The notes under the pieces were generated by a model. It worked only from the letters and a program-made list of their open reading frames with translations. It searched no databases and was not told where the DNA came from. From assembly GCA_003615045.1 (NCBI GenBank), contig ML014372.1, positions 1 to 20,573 of the forward strand: a DNA stretch of 20,573 bases, in the 5' to 3' direction. The stretch's first letter is position 1. Every line of letters begins with the position of its first letter. Shown one piece after another: positions 8,545-16,867 of the stretch. The DNA is from Caulochytrium protostelioides (taxonomy: Eukaryota > Chytridiomycota > Caulochytriomycetes > Caulochytriales > Caulochytriaceae). Made by a program: the position numbers and the translations under genes.

Positions 8545-9726
8545 TTACCGCGTCTGCTGGGGTGGCGTCACGGAGGTGGGAGCGGCGGAAGCAGAGGACG
8601 TGATCGGCTCGGGCATGGTGTCTCGACGGAACTTGCGACAGACGAGGTAGGCCTCGCTGCTCTGTGAGCGACTGGCGTGGGGCTTGGCAATCATGACGCG
8701 TCCGAACCGCGCCTCGAGCCGCTCTACCAGCGGCCGCGTCATGTCGGGCACCGCCACCGCTGACGTGGTCTCCGCCTCTTCGACGGCCTGATGGGCCTCG
8801 TCGCGCTGGCTCTCGGCGACCTGGCCCGCAAAGAACTTGTGGACGAGGGTCCCGCCGCGCTTCAGCTTCGCGTCGACCATCTCGATCACCAGATCCGCAA
8901 TCGCGTTCGCATTCGTCATGTCGATGTTCTCGTGGCCCGTGAACGACGGCGCCATGTCTGACAGCACGACGTCCGCCATTGGGTAGCGCGCGTCCTTGAG
9001 CAGCCGCGCGTCGCCGTGCACCACGTGCACCCCCAGAATCGGGTCCATCGTGCACAGATCCACCGCATAAATGGCGCCGCGCGCCGTCGGCGTTAGCACC
9101 GCGTCTGGCGATGGGGCCAACGATGCCGACGACGACACGGCGGCGGCGCGCTTCCGCGCTGCGGCAGCGCGGCCGTAGTCTTCCTCGCGAAGCACGGCCA
9201 TCATATAGCCCTGCGGCGTGGGCGGTGGTGGAGCGCGCTGGATGCGCGCGCGCTGCTTGGGTCCCGCGGCGCGCGGTGGCGGCGCTTCGAGCACATAGCG
9301 CTTGGCGACCTCGGCCCACCCACCCGGCGCGGCGCCCAGGTCATACACGACGTGGCCGGGTCGCAGGAACTTGTACCGCTGCTGCAGCTGGTCAAGCTTG
9401 AACGACGCGCGCGACCGCGTCGCGTGGACTTTCGAGAGCCGCACGTACGGATCGCCCTGCCGCCGCTCCAGCCATGCCGAGCCGCAACGCACCGGCTGGC
9501 CGACGGCGCCGCCGCTGCCACCGCACGAGAGCAGAGAACCTGGATGGCGCAGCCGCAGGACGGGACCAGCCGGCGAGGGCCCCGACCGGCGGAGCAGGGA
9601 GGCGAAGATCGATGAGGGGGACGGGTGGACTAGACCGCTTATCAAACGGCAGGACGGCCGTCCCGCCAGCCCTGTGACCATGCCCGTGGCCATGCCTGTG
9701 GGAAACCCCCCCATGCCGAGCGGCAT
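8545..9726 (-). CDS. MRM2: RrmJ/FtsJ-family rRNA 2'-O-methyltransferase, probably mitochondrial MRM2
   Basis: This enzyme should transfer a methyl group from S-adenosylmethionine to a ribose 2'-OH of the large-subunit rRNA. The first in-frame ATG is at 9724-9726, giving 393 residues. SAM motif I is DLGAAPGGW (about 129-137). The K-D-K-E catalytic tetrad can be placed at K110 (RASFKLDQL), D257 (VLSDMAP), K297 (LVHKFF) and E358 (SSEAYLVC). The segment DLCTMDPILGVHVVHGD closely follows the bacterial RrmJ pattern. The first 80 residues are Arg/Ser/Gly/Met-rich, compatible with a mitochondrial leader. A Pro/Ala/Arg-rich insertion of about 70 residues follows motif I. Trm7 and Spb1 belong to the same family; the leader and the RrmJ-like core without a Spb1 tail favour MRM2. 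Confidence 0.88.
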   Translation of the reverse strand: MPLGMGGFPTGMATGMVTGLAGRPSCRLISGLVHPSPSSIFASLLRRSGPSPAGPVLRLRHPGSLLSCGGSGGAVGQPVRCGSAWLERRQGDPYVRLSKVHATRSRASFKLDQLQQRYKFLRPGHVVYDLGAAPGGWAEVAKRYVLEAPPPRAAGPKQRARIQRAPPPPTPQGYMMAVLREEDYGRAAAARKRAAAVSSSASLAPSPDAVLTPTARGAIYAVDLCTMDPILGVHVVHGDARLLKDARYPMADVVLSDMAPSFTGHENIDMTNANAIADLVIEMVDAKLKRGGTLVHKFFAGQVAESQRDEAHQAVEEAETTSAVAVPDMTRPLVERLEARFGRVMIAKPHASRSQSSEAYLVCRKFRRDTMPEPITSSASAAPTSVTPPQQTR

Positions 9727-10110
9727 GATGGGCTTGTGGCGTCGGAGACGAGGCGGCGATCGGCGGCGTCGGAGTTTGGACAGCGGCCGGGGCGGGGGGC
9801 AAACGCAGGGGCTCACGGGAAGTCGGAGGGGGCTCGGAGCACCAAAAGTACAGGGCCACGCGTGTGTTTCTGTCTATCTCAGAGGTCTGCGTCGGGATCC
9901 ATTCGACTTCATGTCGAGCGACGAACCGTTGTTGCCGTCCGGCAGTTGGAGATCGGTCCGTGCGCCGTGCCGAGACCCGTCCGGTCCGTTCGTGGCGCTG
10001 GCGGAGCCCAGCGGCGGTCCTCGCCCCGTCCGCGCCCGCCGCCGGTCTGGCCGTGCTTTCCTCTTTTCATTGCTTCCCGCTGCCGGCGCGCGGCCACGCC
10101 ACACGAGCGC
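9727..10110. promoter_or_regulatory. Spacer between the MRM2-like gene and the disordered-protein gene
   Basis: This spacer of 384 bp lies between two minus-strand genes. It should hold the MRM2 promoter and 5' UTR and the 3' end of the neighbouring gene. I see no gene, repeat or clear signal in it. Confidence 0.35.
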
Positions 10111-12564
10111 CTACGCCACGCCACGCGCCGATCCTTCGCACGCGTCCCGCTCTCCAAAGTCGGGGCAGGATTGGCGCTGGCGCTCGCGCCACGCCTTCGT
10201 GCGCGGCAGCCGCAGGACGCGCGCCCACGAATTGGCGAGCGCCACGGGCGTCATGGACCGTGGCGGCATCGGCCACTTGATGCCGCTCGGCCGCGGGAGG
10301 TTCGGCCGTCTGGCCCGGCGGTCGGGTTTGCCGGAGCGCGCCGGGTCCGCGGCGTGGGGCGGCGCGAGCGACGACGGCCGCGGCGGCGGCGCCGCTTCCC
10401 GCTGCATCCGCTGCTGGTGCGACCACAGCGCCGAGCCCAGCGAGGCCGTCGATATCGACCGCGGCGAGGCAAGCGCCGACCGTCGTGTCGACAACGACGG
10501 CAGGACGGGGGAGGTCGATGTCAACGGCGACGCGTCCGGCATGCTGTTCAAGGAGGGATGCTGCTGCCGCACAGCGAGGACGGCATTCCGGTGGTGAGCA
10601 CCGGCGAGATCGACGCGCGGGCCGTCGTCCGGCGGCTTTAATGCGGAACTGAGATGCCGACGGGCAATCGAGGCGTCCGAGAACGGCGCAAGAGACCGCG
10701 TCGGAGCCATCACCCGGGCTAATGCGGGAGGCCGAGTCGTGACAATGGGCGGACGCCGCGCCAGTGGCACATGGTCCTGGACGTCCCTCCCATTTTCGCT
10801 GCTGCTGCCGCTGCTGCTGCCGCTGCCGCTGCCGCTGTCGTCATGGCCGCCGTCAGCGCTGTCTGAGTAGCTGCCTGAGCATCGGGGGCCGCTGCTTACA
10901 GCCACGCCGTGCCAGTACGAGCTCGAGCGCGGCGGCGGCCGCTTGAGCACGCGGTGCAAGGACATGCCCTCGCCGACGAGTTCACTCAGGATCGCGGCGG
11001 GCGGCGCGCCGCCCACGAGCGGGTATGGCGCGTCCACGCCGGCGCCGACGGCGTCGTTGTTCCACGGCGTCAGGGGCGTGGCCACCCCGTCTGTCGATGT
11101 GGCGGACCGGTGCGTCGCCGCACCGCTTCCCGGGCTCGCGCTGCCGGGGGAATCCGGTATCACATCGGTCATGACGATCCCCGAGTCGTGGGGGGAGCGC
11201 GTCCTTGACGCGGGCGGCGACGACGCCGACGATTCCGAGGGCGCTGCCGAGACGGGCGCGAGCGCGCTGACGACGCCTTCTTCGAGCCGCCCCCGCCCCG
11301 GCCGATCCGCGCACCAGGCGCTGACACGGCTGCTGCTACTGCTGCAGCTGTTGCTGCTGCGGGCAGCAGCCGCGGCCGCGGCGCGAACCAACAAGAAGGC
11401 CGACATGCTGGCACGCACCGAGATAACGTCGTCCTGCGTGAGTGACCGCCGCTTGAGGGGCGACCGCAGACTGCTCGACCGCGGCGCGAGGTGGCCCGAG
11501 CCGGCATGCGGCACCCACGCCGCGCTGGCCGCTTCCGAAGCGAGGGTTGCTGCCGCCGTCGAGACCGACGCGCCCGGGCCTAGGATCGGACTCATCGCGA
11601 GCCCATCATGCATGGCCCCAAGCCACCGGAGTGGCCGTGCGGCCACCGTCGCCGTCGCTCGGGACGCTCGGGACGCTCGCTCGGTCAGCGGCGCCGGCCG
11701 TCTGCAGAGCTCGGCCGGCGACGGCGGCGACGGCGGCCAGGGCGGCGGGACTCCCGTCGTGGCCGCGGACGAGGTCGCGCGAGCGTCGAGGGGCGGGACG
11801 GCGCGAACCCGCCGCGGCGGGCGCGGTGGTGGCGACGGGGGTGAGGAAGCTGGCGAGGACGTGGGCGAGGAAGCGGGCGGCGATGGCCACACAATGCTCC
11901 CCATCAGCGCGCGGGTCGCGGGGGCTTTCCACGAAGCGATCTGCGCTTGTGACGGAGAGAGGGAGGGCGACGCCACTGCCGAGTCGTCGTCGGATAAGGG
12001 CGCCCTTTGGGCGAGCGGCACGCCGCCGGCCGCTGCGTCGTCGGCCGCGTCGGCGCCGTCGGACTCCGACAAGACAGGTCTGTCCAGCCGGAGGCCATCG
12101 CGACGGTCGAGAGCAACGTCGTTCAAGGCAACGTCGTCGCGCGCGGCATCGAAGGAGATGGGCGGTGACGAGGCGCCGCTGAACGTGGATCTGCCGGCAT
12201 CGGCCGCGTCAGAGAGCGGCACAAGATCCATGAGGTTCGTCGCGTCGTCGCTCGGCGCCGCGTCCGAGGCGCCCGTCTCGTACTCATGCGCGTCGGCGTA
12301 CGCGTCGGCATCGTCGTCGTCATCATCAACGGCGGCGGCGGGAGCGGCAGCAGCAGCAGCAGTGGTGTGCGCCAAGCCTGGAGAGAGACGGTCGCGACCA
12401 CTGGGCGACGCCGGCTCGAGGGCCGAATCGGCGGAGAAAAAAGACGTTCGGGCTGTCGATGCCGGCGACCATGGCGCATCCGGCATCGTCCTCACGGCCG
12501 TCTCCACCGGCACGGCCGAAGGATCCTCGAGGGACATCGTCGATACAACAGCGTCGGCACGCAT
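10111..12564 (-). CDS. Large low-complexity (disordered) protein of unknown function
   Basis: I do not recognise this gene. The frame starts with an ATG at 12562-12564 (a second ATG lies nine codons later, MSLEDPSAV) and runs 817 codons to a TAG. The N-terminal quarter has poly-Ala followed by six Asp (about residues 70-85) and an acidic Ser/Asp/Ala-rich stretch. The middle is Ser-Pro rich, with many possible proline-directed phosphorylation sites (SSPTSSPASSPPSPP, SSLRSPLKRRSLTQDD) and a DSGIVMTD element. Later come short less biased stretches (AILSELVGEGMSLHRVLKR, GIKWPMPPRSMTPVALANSW) and a basic C-terminus. No membrane segment or enzyme motif is seen. A 648-codon frame runs on the opposite strand; I prefer this strand because its length, acidic tracts and SP-rich composition resemble the disordered parts of neighbouring genes. 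Existence is likely but not certain. Confidence 0.6.
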   Translation of the reverse strand: MRADAVVSTMSLEDPSAVPVETAVRTMPDAPWSPASTARTSFFSADSALEPASPSGRDRLSPGLAHTTAAAAAAPAAAVDDDDDDADAYADAHEYETGASDAAPSDDATNLMDLVPLSDAADAGRSTFSGASSPPISFDAARDDVALNDVALDRRDGLRLDRPVLSESDGADAADDAAAGGVPLAQRAPLSDDDSAVASPSLSPSQAQIASWKAPATRALMGSIVWPSPPASSPTSSPASSPPSPPPRPPRRVRAVPPLDARATSSAATTGVPPPWPPSPPSPAELCRRPAPLTERASRASRATATVAARPLRWLGAMHDGLAMSPILGPGASVSTAAATLASEAASAAWVPHAGSGHLAPRSSSLRSPLKRRSLTQDDVISVRASMSAFLLVRAAAAAAARSSNSCSSSSSRVSAWCADRPGRGRLEEGVVSALAPVSAAPSESSASSPPASRTRSPHDSGIVMTDVIPDSPGSASPGSGAATHRSATSTDGVATPLTPWNNDAVGAGVDAPYPLVGGAPPAAILSELVGEGMSLHRVLKRPPPRSSSYWHGVAVSSGPRCSGSYSDSADGGHDDSGSGSGSSSGSSSENGRDVQDHVPLARRPPIVTTRPPALARVMAPTRSLAPFSDASIARRHLSSALKPPDDGPRVDLAGAHHRNAVLAVRQQHPSLNSMPDASPLTSTSPVLPSLSTRRSALASPRSISTASLGSALWSHQQRMQREAAPPPRPSSLAPPHAADPARSGKPDRRARRPNLPRPSGIKWPMPPRSMTPVALANSWARVLRLPRTKAWRERQRQSCPDFGERDACEGSARGVA

Positions 12565-13264
12565 CGGGGGATGGACGGGTGGTGAAGGGCGTCCTGATGG
12601 CGCCGATGGCGGTCATGACTGCGGCTCGAGGGCGGCTGCATCCATTCATCCCCGCGACCGTGCGCATACTGCGTCGCAACACTCCGCGTCACATCGTCTT
12701 GGTCCAATCGCAACGAAGTTCGCGGCATGCGCGGTCGCTGTTGGCATTTATGGGGATGCATGGCGCCCAGGCGCCCTCGTTCAGCGCGGGGAACGCGCGG
12801 TCGCCGCGTGCTCCGGCCATCCGTGTTCCAGGCTCCGACGGGTCCTTCCCCCCTCTTCACGTCCATCACGAATCGCTGGAGGTTCTTGAAGTATCGTGGG
12901 TATTGACGGCAGACCGGTTCACACCATGGCAAGCGTGAGAGCCGCCGATCGCCTGTCGCGCGTGGTGGCGGCCGCTGCGCCATCCCGCGACCCTGCGCCA
13001 GGGATCGGCACGCGAAGGCGGTGAGAACGGGAAGGCCCCATGGGCCGTCTGCGCCGCGTGGCGCAGACGGCCCGCAGTCGGCCTGGGAACCCCATCTCCA
13101 TCCAGCGCCAACCCAACCCATCCTCGCGTGTCACCAGCGTCAAGGTTTGCCATACTTTTAAATACAGATCAGCTGTTTGATGAGACAATCCAACACAAAC
13201 ACCATGCGGACCTGGGGAAGATGCCACCTCGGTCATGGCAACGGCGCGGCAAGGTGACTTGAGG
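12565..13264. promoter_or_regulatory. Spacer upstream of the disordered-protein gene and downstream of the MFS gene
   Basis: This spacer of 700 bp lies between two minus-strand genes. Open frames on both strands lack motifs. Two things stand out: a perfect hairpin at 13042-13073 and an AT-rich patch at about 13148-13200 (TTTTAAATACAG) just past the MFS stop codon, which probably contains that gene's poly(A) region. Confidence 0.4.
13042..13073. repeat. Perfect inverted repeat, 14-bp stem and 4-nt loop
   Basis: GGGCCGTCTGCGCC (13042-13055) is followed by loop GCGT and its exact reverse complement GGCGCAGACGGCCC (13060-13073). The stem is almost all GC and would be very stable in RNA. It lies about 190 bp past the MFS stop codon and about 480 bp upstream of the disordered-protein start. 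Confidence 0.95.
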
Positions 13265-15526
13265 TCAGACGCGGCGATAAGCGCCGCTCGGTGTCGGCCC
13301 GGACGATGGGATGTCTGCACGCCGCGATGCGGCGCCGCCACCGCTGATGGCGTGACTACTGCCGCGGTTGCGGGACCGCAGCATGATGAGCGGCACGGTG
13401 AATGCGATGCCAGCCATAACGCCGAATGGAGCAAAGGGCGCGCGGGTGCGGACGGCGCCCTGCCACATGGCGCCACCGGCGGCCGGTGCGATCGTGCGCA
13501 CCATGGCGGCGGCGCTGGTGGCAATGCCGTGAACAAGGCCGAGCTGCGAGGCCGAGGGAACGCTCATTGTGATCTGGAGGATGACACTGAGGTAGCACAT
13601 CGCCTCGGCGACGCCGAGCAGCATCATGCAGCTGAGGAGCGCGAGCCAGCGTCCGGCGCCCGCGGGGAGCGTGTGGAGTAGTCCCAGGGCGAGCAGCACC
13701 GGCCCGACCAGCAGCATGCCCACAATGAAGGTGGCGCGCGACCCGAGCGGCGCGACGATATGGACGCTGCCGAAGAACTGCACGAGGAACTTGGCCGCCA
13801 TCAGCGCCGCGAGCGGCAGGCTCGCCTGCGACGCGCGGAGGCCGAGGCCACCGTCGACCGCCGCCGTCGAGAAGTACAGCGGTAGGATAATCGTCCACAG
13901 CATGTTCACGAGCGCGATGCTGCAGTAGAGCCCGATTGCGCGCAGCACGGCCGGCGTGAGCGCGGCGCGGACGGTGGCCCACGAGAGCCCGCCGCGAGAC
14001 GCGCGGGCGCCTGCGGGGGAATGGTCCTCCCGGATGGCGCGGAGGGTCGCCTGAGGCGAGGTGGGCGGCGGCCGCGCGAGGCTAGCGCTGCGGCGCTGCG
14101 GCGGGCCCGAGAGCCCGACGTGGACGTCCGAGCTGAGCGAGACCACCGAGTCGGAACGCGCGCTGCGCGGCAGGCCGCCGGCGTCGCCGCCGGCGTCGCT
14201 TGCGGGGCGGGAGAGGTCGCCGGGGTCGCCGTCGTCAGCATCAGCGCCACTGAGGCCGCCGCCGCTGCCGAGGCCGCCGCCGAGGCCGCTGCCTGGAAAG
14301 ATGCCGTCGTAGGAACCCGAGCGGACGGGCGTGGCGGGACGGGACATGTCGGCAATGACGCCGCCGAGCACGGCGGAGGCCATGGGCGCGAGCACGTCGC
14401 CGTGGGAGATGCCCGGCGAGATCAGATCGAGCGAGCTGGCGCTGACACGCCGGTGGACGGTCGGCATCGCAGCCGACGGCCGCTCGCGCCCGGCGAGGGC
14501 GCGGAACGCCGAGGCGAGCTTCGGCCCCTCAAAGCGCCGCGTGATGAGGACAAAGCCGGCGACGTGCAGGGCCGTCGTAGTGATGATCGGCAGAAAGAAC
14601 GGGTGGTGGGCCAAGAAGCCGTCGGCGGCGACGGCGCCGGGGTACCGTCGCGCGGGGTCCGTGAGCAGGCTACCGAGCAGCGGTCCGACGATGCCCATGA
14701 TGCCGTAGACGGAGCCGTAAATGCCGTATGCCCAGCTGCGCTCGACCTCGTCCGGCATCAGCGCGCCGAGATGGCCCTTGGTGACGGTCGAGTTGGCGCC
14801 AAAGAGACCCGCGAGCAGGCGCGCCGCAAACGGCACCCAGAAGTGGCTCGAGAGGCTGAGCATCAGGGACGCGCACCCGCCCACGAGCACGCCCAGCAGC
14901 AGCACGGGTTTGCGGCCGACGCGGTCGCTCGCGAGCCCCCAGGCGATGTTCATGACAAACAGCGGCGCATAGAAACATGACCCGAGCAGCCCTGCGTAGT
15001 AGCCGATCTGGTCATCGACGCCCGCGACGCCGCCTGGATCGGCACGGTCGGCGTTACCGCCGCCGCTGCCGCCGCCGCCGTCGGAGCGCAGCTGCAGAAT
15101 ATGACGCGCAATGAAAGGGTACAGGGGCACGAGCATGCACTCGAGCAGCGCTTCGGGAAGGATGGACCACAGTGAGATGAGCGCCTGCATCCGCTCGTTC
15201 GAGAGGCGCAGCGTCAGGGGTCCGAGGCGGCGGCGAGGCGGCCGTGAACCTTGTGCGGCGGACAGCGACGGCGCGCCTCTCGGATGCCCGTCTTCTGCGC
15301 CGGGCATGCCGCCGCGGGCCGCGGCATCGATGGCGTCGCCGTCCACGGCGCCGCCGTTATCGGCCATGGCGCCATCGAAGCTGCCGAAGCGCCATGACCC
15401 TGGCGGCGTCGACGCGCCGTCATCGGGGAGCAGACGGACCTGCGAGTGCGAGAGCATCATCTCGGTCTCGTCGATGGTCGAGTTGCCCGGCGTTTGGACG
15501 CCGCTCTCACTGCGCGGCGGCCCCAT
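13265..15526 (-). CDS. Major facilitator superfamily transporter, ZIF-like
   Basis: This is a multi-pass membrane transporter of 753 residues; the ATG at 15524-15526 starts MGPPRSESGV. A polar N-terminal tail of about 110 residues precedes TM1 (ALISLWSILPEALLECMLVPLYPFI). TM2 and the MFS motif A loop follow (YYAGLLGSCFYAP, then GLASDRVGRKPVLLLG, about 197-212), with TM4-TM6 including YGIYGSVYGIMGIVGPLLGS. A long Ser/Gly/Asp-rich cytosolic loop (about 340-510) separates the two halves, and the second half adds further membrane segments up to about residue 725. The pattern around TM2, motif A and TM5 matches plant ZINC-INDUCED FACILITATOR-LIKE and related fungal MFS proteins. The substrate cannot be told from sequence. 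The gene is divergent from NOM1. Confidence 0.9.
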   Translation of the reverse strand: MGPPRSESGVQTPGNSTIDETEMMLSHSQVRLLPDDGASTPPGSWRFGSFDGAMADNGGAVDGDAIDAAARGGMPGAEDGHPRGAPSLSAAQGSRPPRRRLGPLTLRLSNERMQALISLWSILPEALLECMLVPLYPFIARHILQLRSDGGGGSGGGNADRADPGGVAGVDDQIGYYAGLLGSCFYAPLFVMNIAWGLASDRVGRKPVLLLGVLVGGCASLMLSLSSHFWVPFAARLLAGLFGANSTVTKGHLGALMPDEVERSWAYGIYGSVYGIMGIVGPLLGSLLTDPARRYPGAVAADGFLAHHPFFLPIITTTALHVAGFVLITRRFEGPKLASAFRALAGRERPSAAMPTVHRRVSASSLDLISPGISHGDVLAPMASAVLGGVIADMSRPATPVRSGSYDGIFPGSGLGGGLGSGGGLSGADADDGDPGDLSRPASDAGGDAGGLPRSARSDSVVSLSSDVHVGLSGPPQRRSASLARPPPTSPQATLRAIREDHSPAGARASRGGLSWATVRAALTPAVLRAIGLYCSIALVNMLWTIILPLYFSTAAVDGGLGLRASQASLPLAALMAAKFLVQFFGSVHIVAPLGSRATFIVGMLLVGPVLLALGLLHTLPAGAGRWLALLSCMMLLGVAEAMCYLSVILQITMSVPSASQLGLVHGIATSAAAMVRTIAPAAGGAMWQGAVRTRAPFAPFGVMAGIAFTVPLIMLRSRNRGSSHAISGGGAASRRADIPSSGPTPSGAYRRV

Positions 15527-15659
15527 CGCGCAATCCGGTCGGCCGCAGCCGGAGGCGCGCCGGGGAGGGCAGCGGCTCGACAGCCACTCGTGCCCTCACG
15601 CGGAAGGGGGCGCGCAGGTGGCGACGAGGCACCGGCGTCGGCGTGGAGTCGATGACGGC

Positions 15660-15695
15660 GGCGATGGCGACGGCGATGGCGACGGCGATGGCGAC
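15660..15695. repeat. 12-bp tandem repeat (GGCGATGGCGAC)3
   Basis: Three perfect head-to-tail copies of a GGCGATGGCGAC unit, with degenerate GGCG-rich copies on both sides, lie about 135-170 bp upstream of the MFS start codon. Confidence 0.9.
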
Positions 15696-16132
15696 GGCGC
15701 AAGCTGGGCGAAAGGGATCACCACCGCAGAAGAGGGACACGGTAGGGGACACGATCCATGGGTTCACCGCAACCCATCGCCGTATGAATCCTAGGTCTGC
15801 GCGGGTCGCCGCGTCATGTCACGCGCAAGACGGCGGAGCGGTGTTGCTGAGGATGGATCGGCGTGAATCAGGATGAGATCGGAGCCGGCACGTCCGCAGA
15901 TCCGGAGCGACCCGAAACGTTCGGGGGCATTCGGAGAATTCGGCGGCATCCACGCATCTACGCGAGTCGCCCTGCGCGCGAGAGCCGAGCCGCGGCCGGT
16001 CGTCAGGCGGAGGCGGCCCGGCCCCTGTCGCCAGCGCCGCGCCGTCCCTCGTGCCGACGGTGAAGCGGCCCTGGACGCTCCATACCCGCCGCTTTTCTGC
16101 CGCCGATCGTTGCGACGGTCCGATACCCCGTG

Positions 16133-16170
16133 GGCCACGTGCCGGCCGCGCAGGCCACGTGCCGGCCGCG
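16133..16170. promoter_or_regulatory. Duplicated CACGTG (E-box) element
   Basis: An 18-bp sequence, GGCCACGTGCCGGCCGCG, occurs twice with a 20-bp period (from 16133 and from 16153). Each copy holds the palindrome CACGTG, the core site of bHLH factors such as Cbf1/Pho4-type proteins. It sits in the divergent MFS/NOM1 promoter region. The duplication is seen directly; binding is inference. Confidence 0.5.
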
Positions 16171-16867
16171 CCTTCCGCTGCGCTCGCTCACGGGCCGACG
16201 AGCGGCCCACCCCCGGGCGATCGCTGCCGCGGCCGGCGCTCCGCGATTGACCGGTCCACCGCCGTCCGTCGCCGCCGGACCCGTGCCCCGACCCCACGCC
16301 GGTCGCGCCGCCACCACGGAACGCCACATCCGCGCTGAGCCACGCCCGTCGCGCGCTTGCGCCACATCAACCGGCGTCTGCGCCACAGGATCGGAGTTCG
16401 CCGTCCTGGCGCCGCATGTGGGTCGGCGCGGCTCCGCTCACACCCGCGGCCCACCGCGAGTCACCGCTCCGTGGCACGGACCGTCCCAGGACTCCGAAAC
16501 AACCTCATCATGGGCCGATCAGACCGCCGCGGCGGACACGTGGACTGCTGCCCGTCTTCAAAGGGCATCGCTCCCTCCTTCGCTGGGCTTGGACTTCGCT
16601 GCCGCTTCGCTGCCGCTCCGACGATCCATCTCCCTCGGATCCCACGCCGCTACCACCTGCTTGCACCCCTTCCTCTCGAACCCGCTCATCGATTGGATTC
16701 CCTCACGCGCACCGAGACACCCGCCGTTGCCTTGGGTGCCTCGTCCTTCCCTCCCCTCGGTCCTTCTGTCTGGCGAGCGCCTCACGCGCCCTCGCTATCG
16801 CTGTCACTGTGACGGTGGTATTCCATCCTCGCCCTTGCTTTTGCTTTTGCGTTCATCGTGCGCCACG

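Larger units (their letters stand above)
15527..16867. promoter_or_regulatory. Divergent promoter region between the MFS and NOM1 genes
   Basis: This spacer of 1341 bp separates two divergent start codons. The reading frame of NOM1 is open back to about 16130 but contains no ATG, so I treat this stretch as 5' UTR and promoter. The 300 bp before the NOM1 ATG are C/T-rich on the plus strand. It contains a 12-bp tandem repeat at 15660-15695 and duplicated CACGTG boxes at 16133-16170. No other gene was recognised. Confidence 0.45.

Noticed and set aside
12459-12938. Plus-strand ORF of 159 codons starting with a true ATG
   Set aside because: It overlaps the start of the disordered-protein gene in antisense and shows no motif; there is nothing to support it beyond length.
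16130-16867. N-terminal extension of NOM1
   Set aside because: The frame is open, but it has no ATG before 16868 and the sequence is Pro/Arg/Ser-rich without NOM1 similarity.
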